Part shown: positions 22,420-28,891 of the stretch, in pieces
Layout: each line of letters opens with the position of its first letter
Numbering within the stretch: position 1 is the first letter of the stretch
Source of the DNA: an uncultured Acidimicrobiaceae bacterium
Lineage (GTDB): Bacteria; Actinomycetota; Acidimicrobiia; Spongiisociales; UBA5794
DNA length: 35,194 bases
Reading direction: 5' to 3'
Assembly: GCA_947258375.1 (NCBI GenBank)
Contig: CAMYIJ010000039.1
Coordinates: 1-35,194, forward strand
Program-made: the position numbers and the translations under genes
Notes under the pieces: generated by a model
What the model was told of the DNA's origin: nothing
The model's database searches: none
What the model saw: the letters and a program-made list of their open reading frames with translations, nothing else

Positions 22420-22471
22420 CCGTTCTTGCGGACATTCGCGCCGATATCTGCGCGAATATCCGCAAGAACGG
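22420..22471. promoter_or_regulatory. long hairpin in the rtcB leader
   Basis: CCGTTCTTGCGGA pairs over 13 bp with TCCGCAAGAACGG. After one C-A mismatch, ATTCGCG pairs with CGCGAAT for 7 bp more, leaving the loop CCGATATCTG. There is no T-tract. It separates tRNA-Gln from rtcB, so it may be a processing or autoregulatory structure. Confidence 0.8.
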
Positions 22472-22516
22472 AAGACGAAAGACCCAAGAACACTCATAAT
22501 CAAGAAAGGAGGAGCT

Positions 22517-23686
22517 GTGCAGGTAATCAACGACAAGCTCAAGATCTGGGCAACAGATCTCGACCAGAAGACGATGCAGCAGGCCCGACGCACCTCGCGG
22601 CTCCCCATCGTGGCGGGCCACGTGGCGCTCATGCCTGATGCCCACCTCGGGCTCGGGGCCACGATCGGCTCGGTAGTGCCGACCGAAGGCGCCGTGATCC
22701 CGGCGTGTGTCGGGGTCGACATCGGTTGCGGTATGGCGGCCGTTCGGACCGACCTGGTCTCCACCGACCTGCCCGACAACCTGACACCATTGCTGGCGCG
22801 GATCGCCAAGGTGGTTCCCGCTGGCGTCGGCCGCGGGCACGACCATCGCGACTGGCGCACCCAGCGCGCGGCCACAGCTTGGCTCGAGGACAACCACCCT
22901 CGTACGCAGCTGTCCGATCGCCAGGAGAAGAAGACCTACACCCAGCTCGGCACGCTGGGAAGCGGCAACCACTTCGTGGAGGTGAGCCTCGACGAAGACG
23001 ACCGGGTGTGGCTGGTGCTCCACTCCGGCTCACGCGGTATCGGCAACGAGCTGGCTCAGTCGCACATCGCGGAGGCCAAGTCGGTCGCCAAGCGGCTGGA
23101 GATCGGTCTCGAGGATCCCGACCTGGCGTTCCTGCTGGAAGGTACCGACGAGTTCGATCACTACATCGCCGACCTGCACTTCGCCCAGGCATATGCCGTG
23201 GTGAACCGGGAGACGATGCTGGACGTCGCCCTCAAGGAGCTCTTCCGATTCGTCGGCAAGGGCCGTGAGCGCGACCGAGTGAACTGCCACCACAACTACA
23301 CCGAGCGTGAGACACACTTCGGGCACGAGGTGTGGGTGACCCGCAAGGGCGCCATCTCGGCACAGGTGGGACAGTTGGGCATAATCCCGGGCTCAATGGG
23401 AACCGACACGTACATCGTCGAGGGTCTTGGCAACCCCGAGTCGTACATGTCGAGTGCGCACGGCGCCGGCCGGCGCATGTCGCGCACCCAGGCGAAGAAG
23501 ACGCTGACGGTGGAGAGCCTCGAGAAGGCCATGGGCGACCGCACGTGGCTCGGCGACCGGGCCAACAAGCTCGTCGACGAGCACCCGGACGCCTACAAGG
23601 ACATCAACGAGGTGATGCGCCAGTCGGCCGACCTGGTGAAGGTGCAGCACCGCCTGCAGGCGGTGCTCAACTACAAGGGGACGTGA
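22517..23686 (+). CDS. rtcB: RNA-splicing ligase RtcB
   Basis: 389 residues. RtcB is a GTP- and Mn-dependent ligase joining 2',3'-cyclic phosphate (or 3'-phosphate) to 5'-OH RNA ends, the ends left by many tRNA-cleaving toxins. Metal and guanylylation sites are intact: DIGCGM (D68, C71), GSGNHF (N151, H152), LHSGSRG (H169), CHHNYTERE near residue 257 and HGAGRRMSR with H315, the expected GMP-attachment histidine. The start is GTG, preceded by AAAGGAGG with 5-nt spacing. It lies among tRNA genes on the same strand, with a large hairpin on each side. The archease cofactor gene is not seen here. Confidence 0.96.
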   Translation: MQVINDKLKIWATDLDQKTMQQARRTSRLPIVAGHVALMPDAHLGLGATIGSVVPTEGAVIPACVGVDIGCGMAAVRTDLVSTDLPDNLTPLLARIAKVVPAGVGRGHDHRDWRTQRAATAWLEDNHPRTQLSDRQEKKTYTQLGTLGSGNHFVEVSLDEDDRVWLVLHSGSRGIGNELAQSHIAEAKSVAKRLEIGLEDPDLAFLLEGTDEFDHYIADLHFAQAYAVVNRETMLDVALKELFRFVGKGRERDRVNCHHNYTERETHFGHEVWVTRKGAISAQVGQLGIIPGSMGTDTYIVEGLGNPESYMSSAHGAGRRMSRTQAKKTLTVESLEKAMGDRTWLGDRANKLVDEHPDAYKDINEVMRQSADLVKVQHRLQAVLNYKGT

Positions 23687-23707
23687 GAGACCTCGTCTGG
23701 GATGAGA

Positions 23708-23753
23708 TTCTGGCGTCGGACAGCGGAACATATTCCGCTGTCTGACGCCAGAA
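23708..23753. promoter_or_regulatory. 21-bp hairpin between rtcB and tRNA-Gly
   Basis: The arms 23708-23728 and 23733-23753 pair over 21 bp with a single G-U wobble and a CATA loop. No T-tract follows, and tRNA-Gly starts 7 bp later. It mirrors the hairpin upstream of rtcB in size but not in sequence, pointing to a processing site such as for RNase III. Confidence 0.82.
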
Positions 23754-23759
23754 CGCCAT

Positions 23760-23831
23760 GTGGTCGTGGTGCAATGGGCAGCACGCCAGGCTTCCACCCT
23801 GGAGAAGAGAGTTCGAACCTCTCCGACCGCA
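23760..23831 (+). tRNA. tRNA-Gly (TCC)
   Basis: Anticodon TCC at 23793-23795 in loop CTTCCAC, perfect stem CCAGG/CCTGG. Acceptor GTGGTCG/CGACCGC, T-arm GAGAG-TTCGAAC-CTCTC. The discriminator is A, not the U usual for bacterial Gly. Element 3 begins 4 nt after it. Confidence 0.88.
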
Positions 23832-23834
23832 CGA

Positions 23835-23932
23835 GACATTGCCGATGCGAAGCCATGGCTTACTTCCGGACCTAGCGGGTCGGGTTCGGCCTCTGGGTAT
23901 GTAGCTGCGACGACCTGGTTCTCGGCGGTGTC
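23835..23932 (+). ncRNA. Y-RNA-like element 3
   Basis: The closing stem GACATTGCCGA/TCGGCGGTGTC pairs over 11 bp with two U-G wobbles. The 5' strand continues TGCGAAG, then TTACTTC as in element 2; the 3' strand reads GACGACCTGGTTC before the stem. The core is short and lacks a recognisable D-arm. About 98 nt, close to the size of classical Y RNAs. Sits between tRNA-Gly and the end of the minus-strand dehydrogenase gene. Confidence 0.65.
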
Positions 23933-23935
23933 CCC

Positions 23936-24856
23936 CTAGTAGCCGCGACTCCTGTCAACCACGGGGTACGGCTCCTCGCCGCCAAGCATGCGCCGTATGT
24001 TCGCTGCGATCAGCGTCGACGCAGATCGGATCAGCGTGAAGCCGGCGACGTGAGGTGTGATCCGCACATTGGGATGGGCCCACAGCGGGTTGTCCCCGGC
24101 CATCGGCTCGGGCTCCGTCACGTCGAGCACCGCGTTGCCAACGCGGCCGTCATTGAGGGCGTCCAGAAGATCCGACTCGTTCGTGGTCGCTCCCCGGCCG
24201 AGGTTGATGAGCAGCGAGCCCGGCCGGAAGTGATCGAATCGGGTTGAGTCCAGGAGGCCCTCCGTGTCAGTCGTGTGGGGCAGCACGTTCACCACGGCGG
24301 TAGAGGCCTCCAGAAACCCGTGGAGTTCCGACAGGCCCGTGAACGATGTCGCCCAGCCGGCGTCGGAGCCGGTCCGGGACCAGGCGTTGATCGGAAAGCC
24401 AAGGTCGGCGAGGGCCCGCCCGATCCGCTCCCCTATCCCACCAAAGCCGAGGATTCCAACGGGATATTCATCGGCGGTGACGTACGGCTCCTCACGCCAC
24501 GTCGATACTGACTGGTTCGCCAGGTAGGCCTCCATCCGCTTCTGGAAGTGCACCACCCAGTGCACAACGTAGGCGGCCATCTCGTCCGACATCGCCGGGT
24601 CGGCGAGGCGCATAACGGGCACATCCGGCATCTCCGGGCTCATGTACTGCTCAATGCCGGCACCCATTGCGAGCACGGCTCGCAGGTTGGGGTACCGGTG
24701 AAGATCGACGGGATCGTGGCGAGAAGCAACAACGAACTCGACGTCTGCGGGAGCCGGAGCGTCGGGCCAAAGGTAGATATCCATTTCCGGCAGCTCGCCC
24801 TGGAAGGCGGCGAGCCATCGATCCTCATCACGGGATGGGTGCAGTAGAAGCGCCAT
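23936..24856 (-). CDS. D-2-hydroxyacid dehydrogenase (GhrA-like)
   Basis: 306 residues. NAD(P)-binding motif VGILGFGGIGERIG near the middle, followed by INLGRGATTNESDLLDAL and a C-terminal HPNVRITPHVAGF with the catalytic His, as in glyoxylate/hydroxypyruvate reductase A. The start at 24856 (MALLLHPSRDED) is preferred: the longer open frame would run through tRNA-Leu on the other strand. It is the only minus-strand gene within the RNA island and has no evident link to RNA repair. Confidence 0.85.
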   Translation of the reverse strand: MALLLHPSRDEDRWLAAFQGELPEMDIYLWPDAPAPADVEFVVASRHDPVDLHRYPNLRAVLAMGAGIEQYMSPEMPDVPVMRLADPAMSDEMAAYVVHWVVHFQKRMEAYLANQSVSTWREEPYVTADEYPVGILGFGGIGERIGRALADLGFPINAWSRTGSDAGWATSFTGLSELHGFLEASTAVVNVLPHTTDTEGLLDSTRFDHFRPGSLLINLGRGATTNESDLLDALNDGRVGNAVLDVTEPEPMAGDNPLWAHPNVRITPHVAGFTLIRSASTLIAANIRRMLGGEEPYPVVDRSRGY

Positions 24857-24879
24857 ATCTCGCAGTCTTCCACCTTTAT

Positions 24880-24963
24880 GCGTCGATGGCGGAACGGTAT
24901 ACGCACCGGTTTCAGAAACCGGCGTCTCCGGACATGTGGGTTCGACTCCCACTCGACGTACCA
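24880..24963 (+). tRNA. tRNA-Leu (CAG)
   Basis: Anticodon CAG at 24913-24915, perfect stem CCGGT/ACCGG. A normal long variable arm (CGTCTCCGGACAT), unlike the CAA tRNA. Acceptor GCGTCGA/TCGACGT with G1-U72, CCA encoded. It lies in the 23-bp upstream region of the divergent dehydrogenase gene. Confidence 0.93.
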
Positions 24964-24964
24964 C

Positions 24965-25056
24965 GTTGTTGATGCGGGGAACGCCTCCGGCGTTCCGCCG
25001 GAGTTGCTGCGCAACTCCGGGGGAAGAGGTTCCTGACTCGCCTCGTTCTCAACAAC
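24965..25056 (+). ncRNA. Y-RNA-like element 4, with REP-like core
   Basis: Closing stem GTTGTTGA/TCAACAAC is a perfect 8 bp. TGCG follows on the 5' side and CGTTC precedes the stem on the 3' side, as in elements 1-3. The core is replaced by the double hairpin GGAACGCC/GGCGTTCC and GGAGTTGC/GCAACTCC (24978-25018). It starts one base after the CCA of tRNA-Leu. Possibly an element disrupted by a repeat. Confidence 0.5.
24978..25018. repeat. REP-like double hairpin
   Basis: Same two-hairpin unit as at 20343, with loops TCC and TGC, here inside Y-RNA-like element 4. Confidence 0.8.
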
Positions 25057-25138
25057 GCCACATTTCGTGGTTCACCTGATATCCGCAGCGCGTTGTATGC
25101 GTGCGGAACACGGACGCGGATCACGATTCTCAAGCAGT

Positions 25139-25294
25139 TCGTTGTCGATGCGTCGGTGAGGGCTACTTCTCACCCAAGAGGCGTGCGGCCTGAGAGGCCG
25201 CGGCAGGCATACAGATGGCGTAAGTGACTCGTTATCTGCGGTGGGTTGGAGCGGGGCCTGTTAGCCACCTTCGCCACCTTGTTCCCGACAACGA
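25139..25294 (+). ncRNA. Y-RNA-like element 5
   Basis: Closing stem TCGTTGTCG/CGACAACGA is a perfect 9 bp. The 5' side continues ATGCGTCGGTGAGGGCTACTTC, matching the TGCG...GG.TACTTC pattern of elements 1-3; the 3' side ends CTTGTTCC before the stem. The core has a perfect 7-bp hairpin GCGGCCT-GAG-AGGCCGC and CAGAT/ATCTG. Located in the leader of the Ro60 gene. The gap before it (25057-25138) shows only an ATCCGC/GCGGAT pair. Confidence 0.55.
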
Positions 25295-25300
25295 TCAACT

Positions 25301-25452
25301 TCGATCGAATCAGGATTCGATCGAGCAAAACCGGAAATCGGAATGTGGCGACACGCGCGGCACATTCCGGAAGCGAGCGCGGCCTAGAGGCCGCACAGAT
25401 ACGAAGTGGCCCGAAGGGCCACGAAGCACTCGAGCAAATCCTGATTTGCTCG
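25301..25452 (+). promoter_or_regulatory. five consecutive hairpins in the Ro60 gene leader
   Basis: Stems: 11 bp at 25301-25324; CGGAATGTG/CACATTCCG at 25339-25369; GCGGCCT/AGGCCGC at 25379-25394; GTGGCCC/GGGCCAC at 25406-25422; 10 bp CGAGCAAATC/GATTTGCTCG at 25431-25452. All are perfect and end 24 nt before the ATG. None has a T-tract. They may bind Ro60, stabilise the mRNA or be RNAs in their own right. Confidence 0.7.
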
Positions 25453-25476
25453 AAACCACCCCAAAGGAGGTGAATC

Positions 25477-27021
25477 ATGGCCAAGTTCTCAGCTAAGCGA
25501 GTGCGACCAATGGTCCGCTCCGTGATCAAGACGGTTGGCAAGCCGACCGCACGTACATTCGAGGGTGCTCAGGCCCTCCGCCGCGACCCAAAGTCTGAGC
25601 TGTTTCTGCTGGCGATTACGAACATGGTCGGTGAGGCAACCTTCTACGAGGGCGCCGATACCCGTGACCAGCGTTTCGTCGAGCTGATCCACAACGTGAC
25701 CCGCGAGGATCCTGAGTGGATGCAGCGCTTCGTGCCGTGGCTGCGCAACGTCGCCCTGATGCGCTCGGCTGCGGTCGTTGCCGCCGCGGAGTACGTGGCG
25801 GCAGGCGGACCACACGGCCGTGCAGTAATCGCGTCTGCGGTCGCCCGCGCCGACGAGCCGGCGGAGATCCTGGGCTACTGGACACAGTTCCACGGCCGCA
25901 AGATCCCGCAGCCGGTCAAGCGCGGTGTCGCCGACGCGGTGCGCCACCAGTACTCGGAGTATGCGGCTCTGAAGTACGACGGTCGGTCGCGGGCGTGGCG
26001 CATGGGTGATGTCATCGAGCTGACCCACCCCAAGCCGCGCGACGACAAGCAGTCGGCGGTGTTCCGCTACCTGCTGGACCGCCGCCACCACCCTGAGGCA
26101 CTCGAGGTGCCGGAGGCACTGGAGACAGTACGCCGCCGCTTCGATCTCGAGGGCGTCGACAAGGGCGACCGCCGCGACATGCTGCGAGCGCGCGGCGCCG
26201 ACCTCCTGACGGAGGCGGGCGCCACGTGGGAGTGGCTGTCGGGCTGGCTGCCGGGTGGCATGGACGCCGAGGCGTGGGAGGCCGTGATCCCGACAATGGG
26301 TTACATGGCACTGCTGCGCAACCTGCGCAACTTCGACGAGGCCGGAATCTCGGACGAGCGGGCCCGCTTCGTCCGCGAGGTACTGGTCGACCCGGAGCGC
26401 GTGGCCAAGTCGCGTCAGTTCCCGTACCGCTTCTGGTCGGCATACAAGAACGTGCCGTCGCTGAAGTGGGCGGACACGCTGGAGAAGGCGCTGGAGCTCT
26501 CGGTTGGCAACATCCCCGAGCTGCCGGGCCGCACTCTGGCGCTGACCGACACATCGGGCTCGATGCAGATGCCGGTGTCCGGCCGCTCGAAGGTACGTCA
26601 CTTCGAGATCGCCGCACTGTTCGCATCTGCGCTGGCTGCGCAGTCGGACGAGGTCGAGCTCATCTCGTTCGCAACGGGCTCGGAGACGATCCGGGTCCGC
26701 AAGCGCCAGTCTGTGCTGCGCACGATCGAGCGGGTCGAGGCCCGTATCGGTGTCGTCGGCCACGGCACACGGCTCGGCCTGGCCGTGAACCGCTGGTACG
26801 CCGGCCACGACCGAGTCGTGGTCTTCTCGGACATGCAGACGGCCGACCAGGTGCCGGCACTCGCGGGCACTCCGGTCTATGTCTTCAACACCGGTGGCTA
26901 CCGGGTCACACCGTTCGCGGTGGGCCAGAAGGGCCACTACGAGATCGGTGGGTTCTCGGACGCGGCCTTCCGCCTGATGGCAGCCCTGGAGGACTTCCAG
27001 GATGCCGGCTGGCCGTTCTGA
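25477..27021 (+). CDS. rsr: Ro60 orthologue (TROVE domain protein)
   Basis: 514 residues. The N-terminal ~340 residues are helical-repeat TROVE sequence (SELFLLAITNMVGEATFYEG, RDQRFVELIH, WMQRFVPWLRN), which forms the ring that binds Y RNAs and misfolded RNA. A C-terminal von Willebrand A domain starts with the MIDAS motif DTSGSM at residues 358-363 and includes GHGTRLG and VFSDMQT, completing the metal site. In studied bacteria the orthologue Rsr works with Y RNAs and exoribonucleases in RNA maturation and stress survival. ATG preceded by the strong site AAAGGAGGTG. Context with Y-RNA-like elements, RtcB and tRNAs strongly supports the call. Confidence 0.95.
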   Translation: MAKFSAKRVRPMVRSVIKTVGKPTARTFEGAQALRRDPKSELFLLAITNMVGEATFYEGADTRDQRFVELIHNVTREDPEWMQRFVPWLRNVALMRSAAVVAAAEYVAAGGPHGRAVIASAVARADEPAEILGYWTQFHGRKIPQPVKRGVADAVRHQYSEYAALKYDGRSRAWRMGDVIELTHPKPRDDKQSAVFRYLLDRRHHPEALEVPEALETVRRRFDLEGVDKGDRRDMLRARGADLLTEAGATWEWLSGWLPGGMDAEAWEAVIPTMGYMALLRNLRNFDEAGISDERARFVREVLVDPERVAKSRQFPYRFWSAYKNVPSLKWADTLEKALELSVGNIPELPGRTLALTDTSGSMQMPVSGRSKVRHFEIAALFASALAAQSDEVELISFATGSETIRVRKRQSVLRTIERVEARIGVVGHGTRLGLAVNRWYAGHDRVVVFSDMQTADQVPALAGTPVYVFNTGGYRVTPFAVGQKGHYEIGGFSDAAFRLMAALEDFQDAGWPF

Positions 27022-27039
27022 GCAGGGGGCTCGCATGCT

Positions 27040-27067
27040 GCGGGGCCGGGCTCACGCCGGGCCCCGC
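27040..27067. other. GC-rich hairpin downstream of the Ro60 gene
   Basis: GCGGGGCC pairs with GGCCCCGC over 8 bp with a partly paired interior. No T-tract. It separates the Ro60 gene from two small open frames and may be a weak terminator or a processing site. Confidence 0.45.
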
Positions 27068-27097
27068 CGCATTGCGAGATCATGAAAGGAGAAAGTA

Positions 27098-27133
27098 ATG
27101 AGCAACGAATACGAGGACAATCCATCGTTTTGA
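27098..27133 (+). CDS. 11-codon leader-like ORF
   Basis: [11 protein letters not shown], with AAAGGAG 7 nt before the ATG, a far better ribosome site than the following gene has. Its stop is 4 nt before the next ATG, so it could couple translation into the SEC-C mini-protein. Its very small size keeps this tentative. Confidence 0.4.
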   Translation: MSNEYEDNPSF

Positions 27134-27137
27134 GCCG

Positions 27138-27305
27138 ATGAGCAAGCGCCGGCGCGGCTACCCCTCCGAGTCGAGGGTCAAGCGCGGCGACCGCGTCGTC
27201 CACAGCACGAAGGAACTGGAAGAGAAGCTCGGGCGCAAGGATCCATGCCCCTGTGGATCATCCAAGGCCTTCAGACGCTGCTGCTTGCAGAGCGGCGACT
27301 TTTGA
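27138..27305 (+). CDS. SEC-C motif mini-protein
   Basis: 55 residues. A basic N-terminus ([19 protein letters not shown]) is followed by a short acidic helix and [17 protein letters not shown]37, C39, C48 and C49 form the SEC-C zinc motif first known from the SecA C-terminus and found alone in many small proteins. It starts 4 nt after the leader ORF and 116 bp after the Ro60 gene, so it may belong to the same transcript. Zinc binding is known for the motif; a role in RNA handling is speculation. Confidence 0.78.
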   Translation: MSKRRRGYPSESRVKRGDRVVHSTKELEEKLGRKDPCPCGSSKAFRRCCLQSGDF

Positions 27306-27409
27306 CAACTCGCGGCGCGACTACTACCGCCGCGATTAGTCACCATATTTGATGCGATCTCTCTGGAGTTGCCGAATCGACCTCCGCTGATGAAGAAAGC
27401 AGATGCGCA

Positions 27410-28891
27410 ATGACGCGCCACCCCACAGACACAATCATCTCCGAGAGCCTGGACGTTCCGACGATCCACGAAACGGTCGTCGACGGCATCCAGACCTTCT
27501 GGGTCGACACCGGCCCTCCCTTCGTCGCGACCCTCATGTTCCGCGTTGGGGTCGCCGACGAGACGCTGGCCGAGCGCGGCATCACCCACCTCGTAGAACA
27601 CCTGGCGCTGTCACCGCTGCGCGATGTCGCTCACCCGTTCAACGGCGCGGTCACGTACGACGCAACGAACTTCTGGGCGGCGGGATCGGTTGAGGATGTC
27701 GTTGCGTTCATGACCCGCCTCGCCGATCAACTGGCAAACCTGCCGACCGACCGGCTCGAGGTCGAGGCCGGCGTCCTGATCGCCGAGGGCCGCAGCTTCC
27801 AGAGGTCCTCGCACGCCGCCATCCTGGCCAACCGGTTCGGTCCGCATGGCCCGGGCCTGATGGCGTACCGAGAGTTCGGGCTCCGGCGGCTCGAAGCAGA
27901 CGACGCCCGACGCTGGGCTCGTGACCGGTTCACGGTCGGCAACGCAGTGCTGCTGCTGACCGGCCCGCCACCGGATTCGATGAGACTGCCGCTGGTCCCG
28001 GGCAAGCGCCGGCCACTAGTGCTGCCGCCTGACCGCCACTGGTTCGACACAGAGGGTCCCGCTCGAATCGATCAGCAGACCGCAGGCTTTGCGATCGGAG
28101 CGTTCGGTGAGCGCTCGATGCCACTGGTCATCGCCGGCCAGGCTGTGGCTATGCGGGCCCAGGAGGTTGTCCGCCACGAGCTGGGTCGGGTCTATTCGGT
28201 GGCCCACGAGTATCAGTGGCTCAACGCGGACGAGGCGTACCTGTACTGGGGTGCCGACTCCGACCCGGAGCACGCGGCAGAGGCGACGCAGGCCTTTGGG
28301 GCGGTGCTGGACGACCTAACCTCCACCGGCCCAACGCAGGCGGAGCTCGATCGGCTGGTTGCGATGGCTCAGCAGGTAGACGTAATGGACCCGAACAACC
28401 TGGCTCGCAACGAGCTGCACCGTTGGGCATTCGCCGCGCTGCAGGGCTACCCACAGTATGACCGCGCTGAGCTCCAGGAACAGATCGTGGAGGCCACGCC
28501 GCAGGATCTCGCGTCCGCGCTGGCCGCCTCCATGGAACACGCAATGGCCATCACGGTCGATGGCGTCGACATCGGTTTCGCCGACGCCAGAAGCTGTGGA
28601 GACGACCGGATCGATGGGAGCGTGTTCCGCGCCAGAAGCGACGGCACGGTCCGGCGCTATGTGCTGAGCGGAGAGGCAGTCTCCGACGTGACCGGCGGGT
28701 CGGCCGTCACGCTGCGATTCGACCAGCTGGCGCTCGTCGCACATGGGAATGACGCCGGCCGCCTGCTGATCGACCATCGCGGCTCATGGATCGGGATAAC
28801 TCCCTCCACTCGCCGGCTCCGCCGGCTGGTAGCAGCCATCGACGAGAGGGTGTCGCCCGATATCGTCGTTCCTGCCTCACGCAACGAATGA
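27410..28891 (+). CDS. M16-family metallopeptidase-like protein
   Basis: 493 residues. The inverted zinc motif HLVEH (H60, E63, H64) is present, followed by a conserved-looking EVEAGVLIAEG stretch near 117-127 that could supply the third metal ligand. The N-terminal half resembles one M16 domain, and the rest a diverged inactive half. A tiny frame at 27390-27413 ends in an ATGA overlap with this start. Upstream (27306-27409) is a CGCGGCG/CGCCGCG hairpin. No signal peptide. Confidence 0.78.
   Translation: MTRHPTDTIISESLDVPTIHETVVDGIQTFWVDTGPPFVATLMFRVGVADETLAERGITHLVEHLALSPLRDVAHPFNGAVTYDATNFWAAGSVEDVVAFMTRLADQLANLPTDRLEVEAGVLIAEGRSFQRSSHAAILANRFGPHGPGLMAYREFGLRRLEADDARRWARDRFTVGNAVLLLTGPPPDSMRLPLVPGKRRPLVLPPDRHWFDTEGPARIDQQTAGFAIGAFGERSMPLVIAGQAVAMRAQEVVRHELGRVYSVAHEYQWLNADEAYLYWGADSDPEHAAEATQAFGAVLDDLTSTGPTQAELDRLVAMAQQVDVMDPNNLARNELHRWAFAALQGYPQYDRAELQEQIVEATPQDLASALAASMEHAMAITVDGVDIGFADARSCGDDRIDGSVFRARSDGTVRRYVLSGEAVSDVTGGSAVTLRFDQLALVAHGNDAGRLLIDHRGSWIGITPSTRRLRRLVAAIDERVSPDIVVPASRNE

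Noticed and set aside
24857..24964. N-terminal extension of the dehydrogenase to a start at 24964
   Set aside because: It would be antisense to the whole tRNA-Leu gene and adds residues absent from the family; the ATG at 24856 gives the normal length.
20343..25018. A CRISPR array, because of repeated palindromic units with variable sequence between them
   Set aside because: Repeat spacing is irregular, the intervening sequence consists of tRNA genes, repeat types are mixed, and no cas gene is present.
20040..27305. Phage or integrative element carrying the island
   Set aside because: No integrase, structural phage gene or flanking attachment repeat around the whole region was seen; the only tRNA-end duplications bound the two ~120-bp elements.
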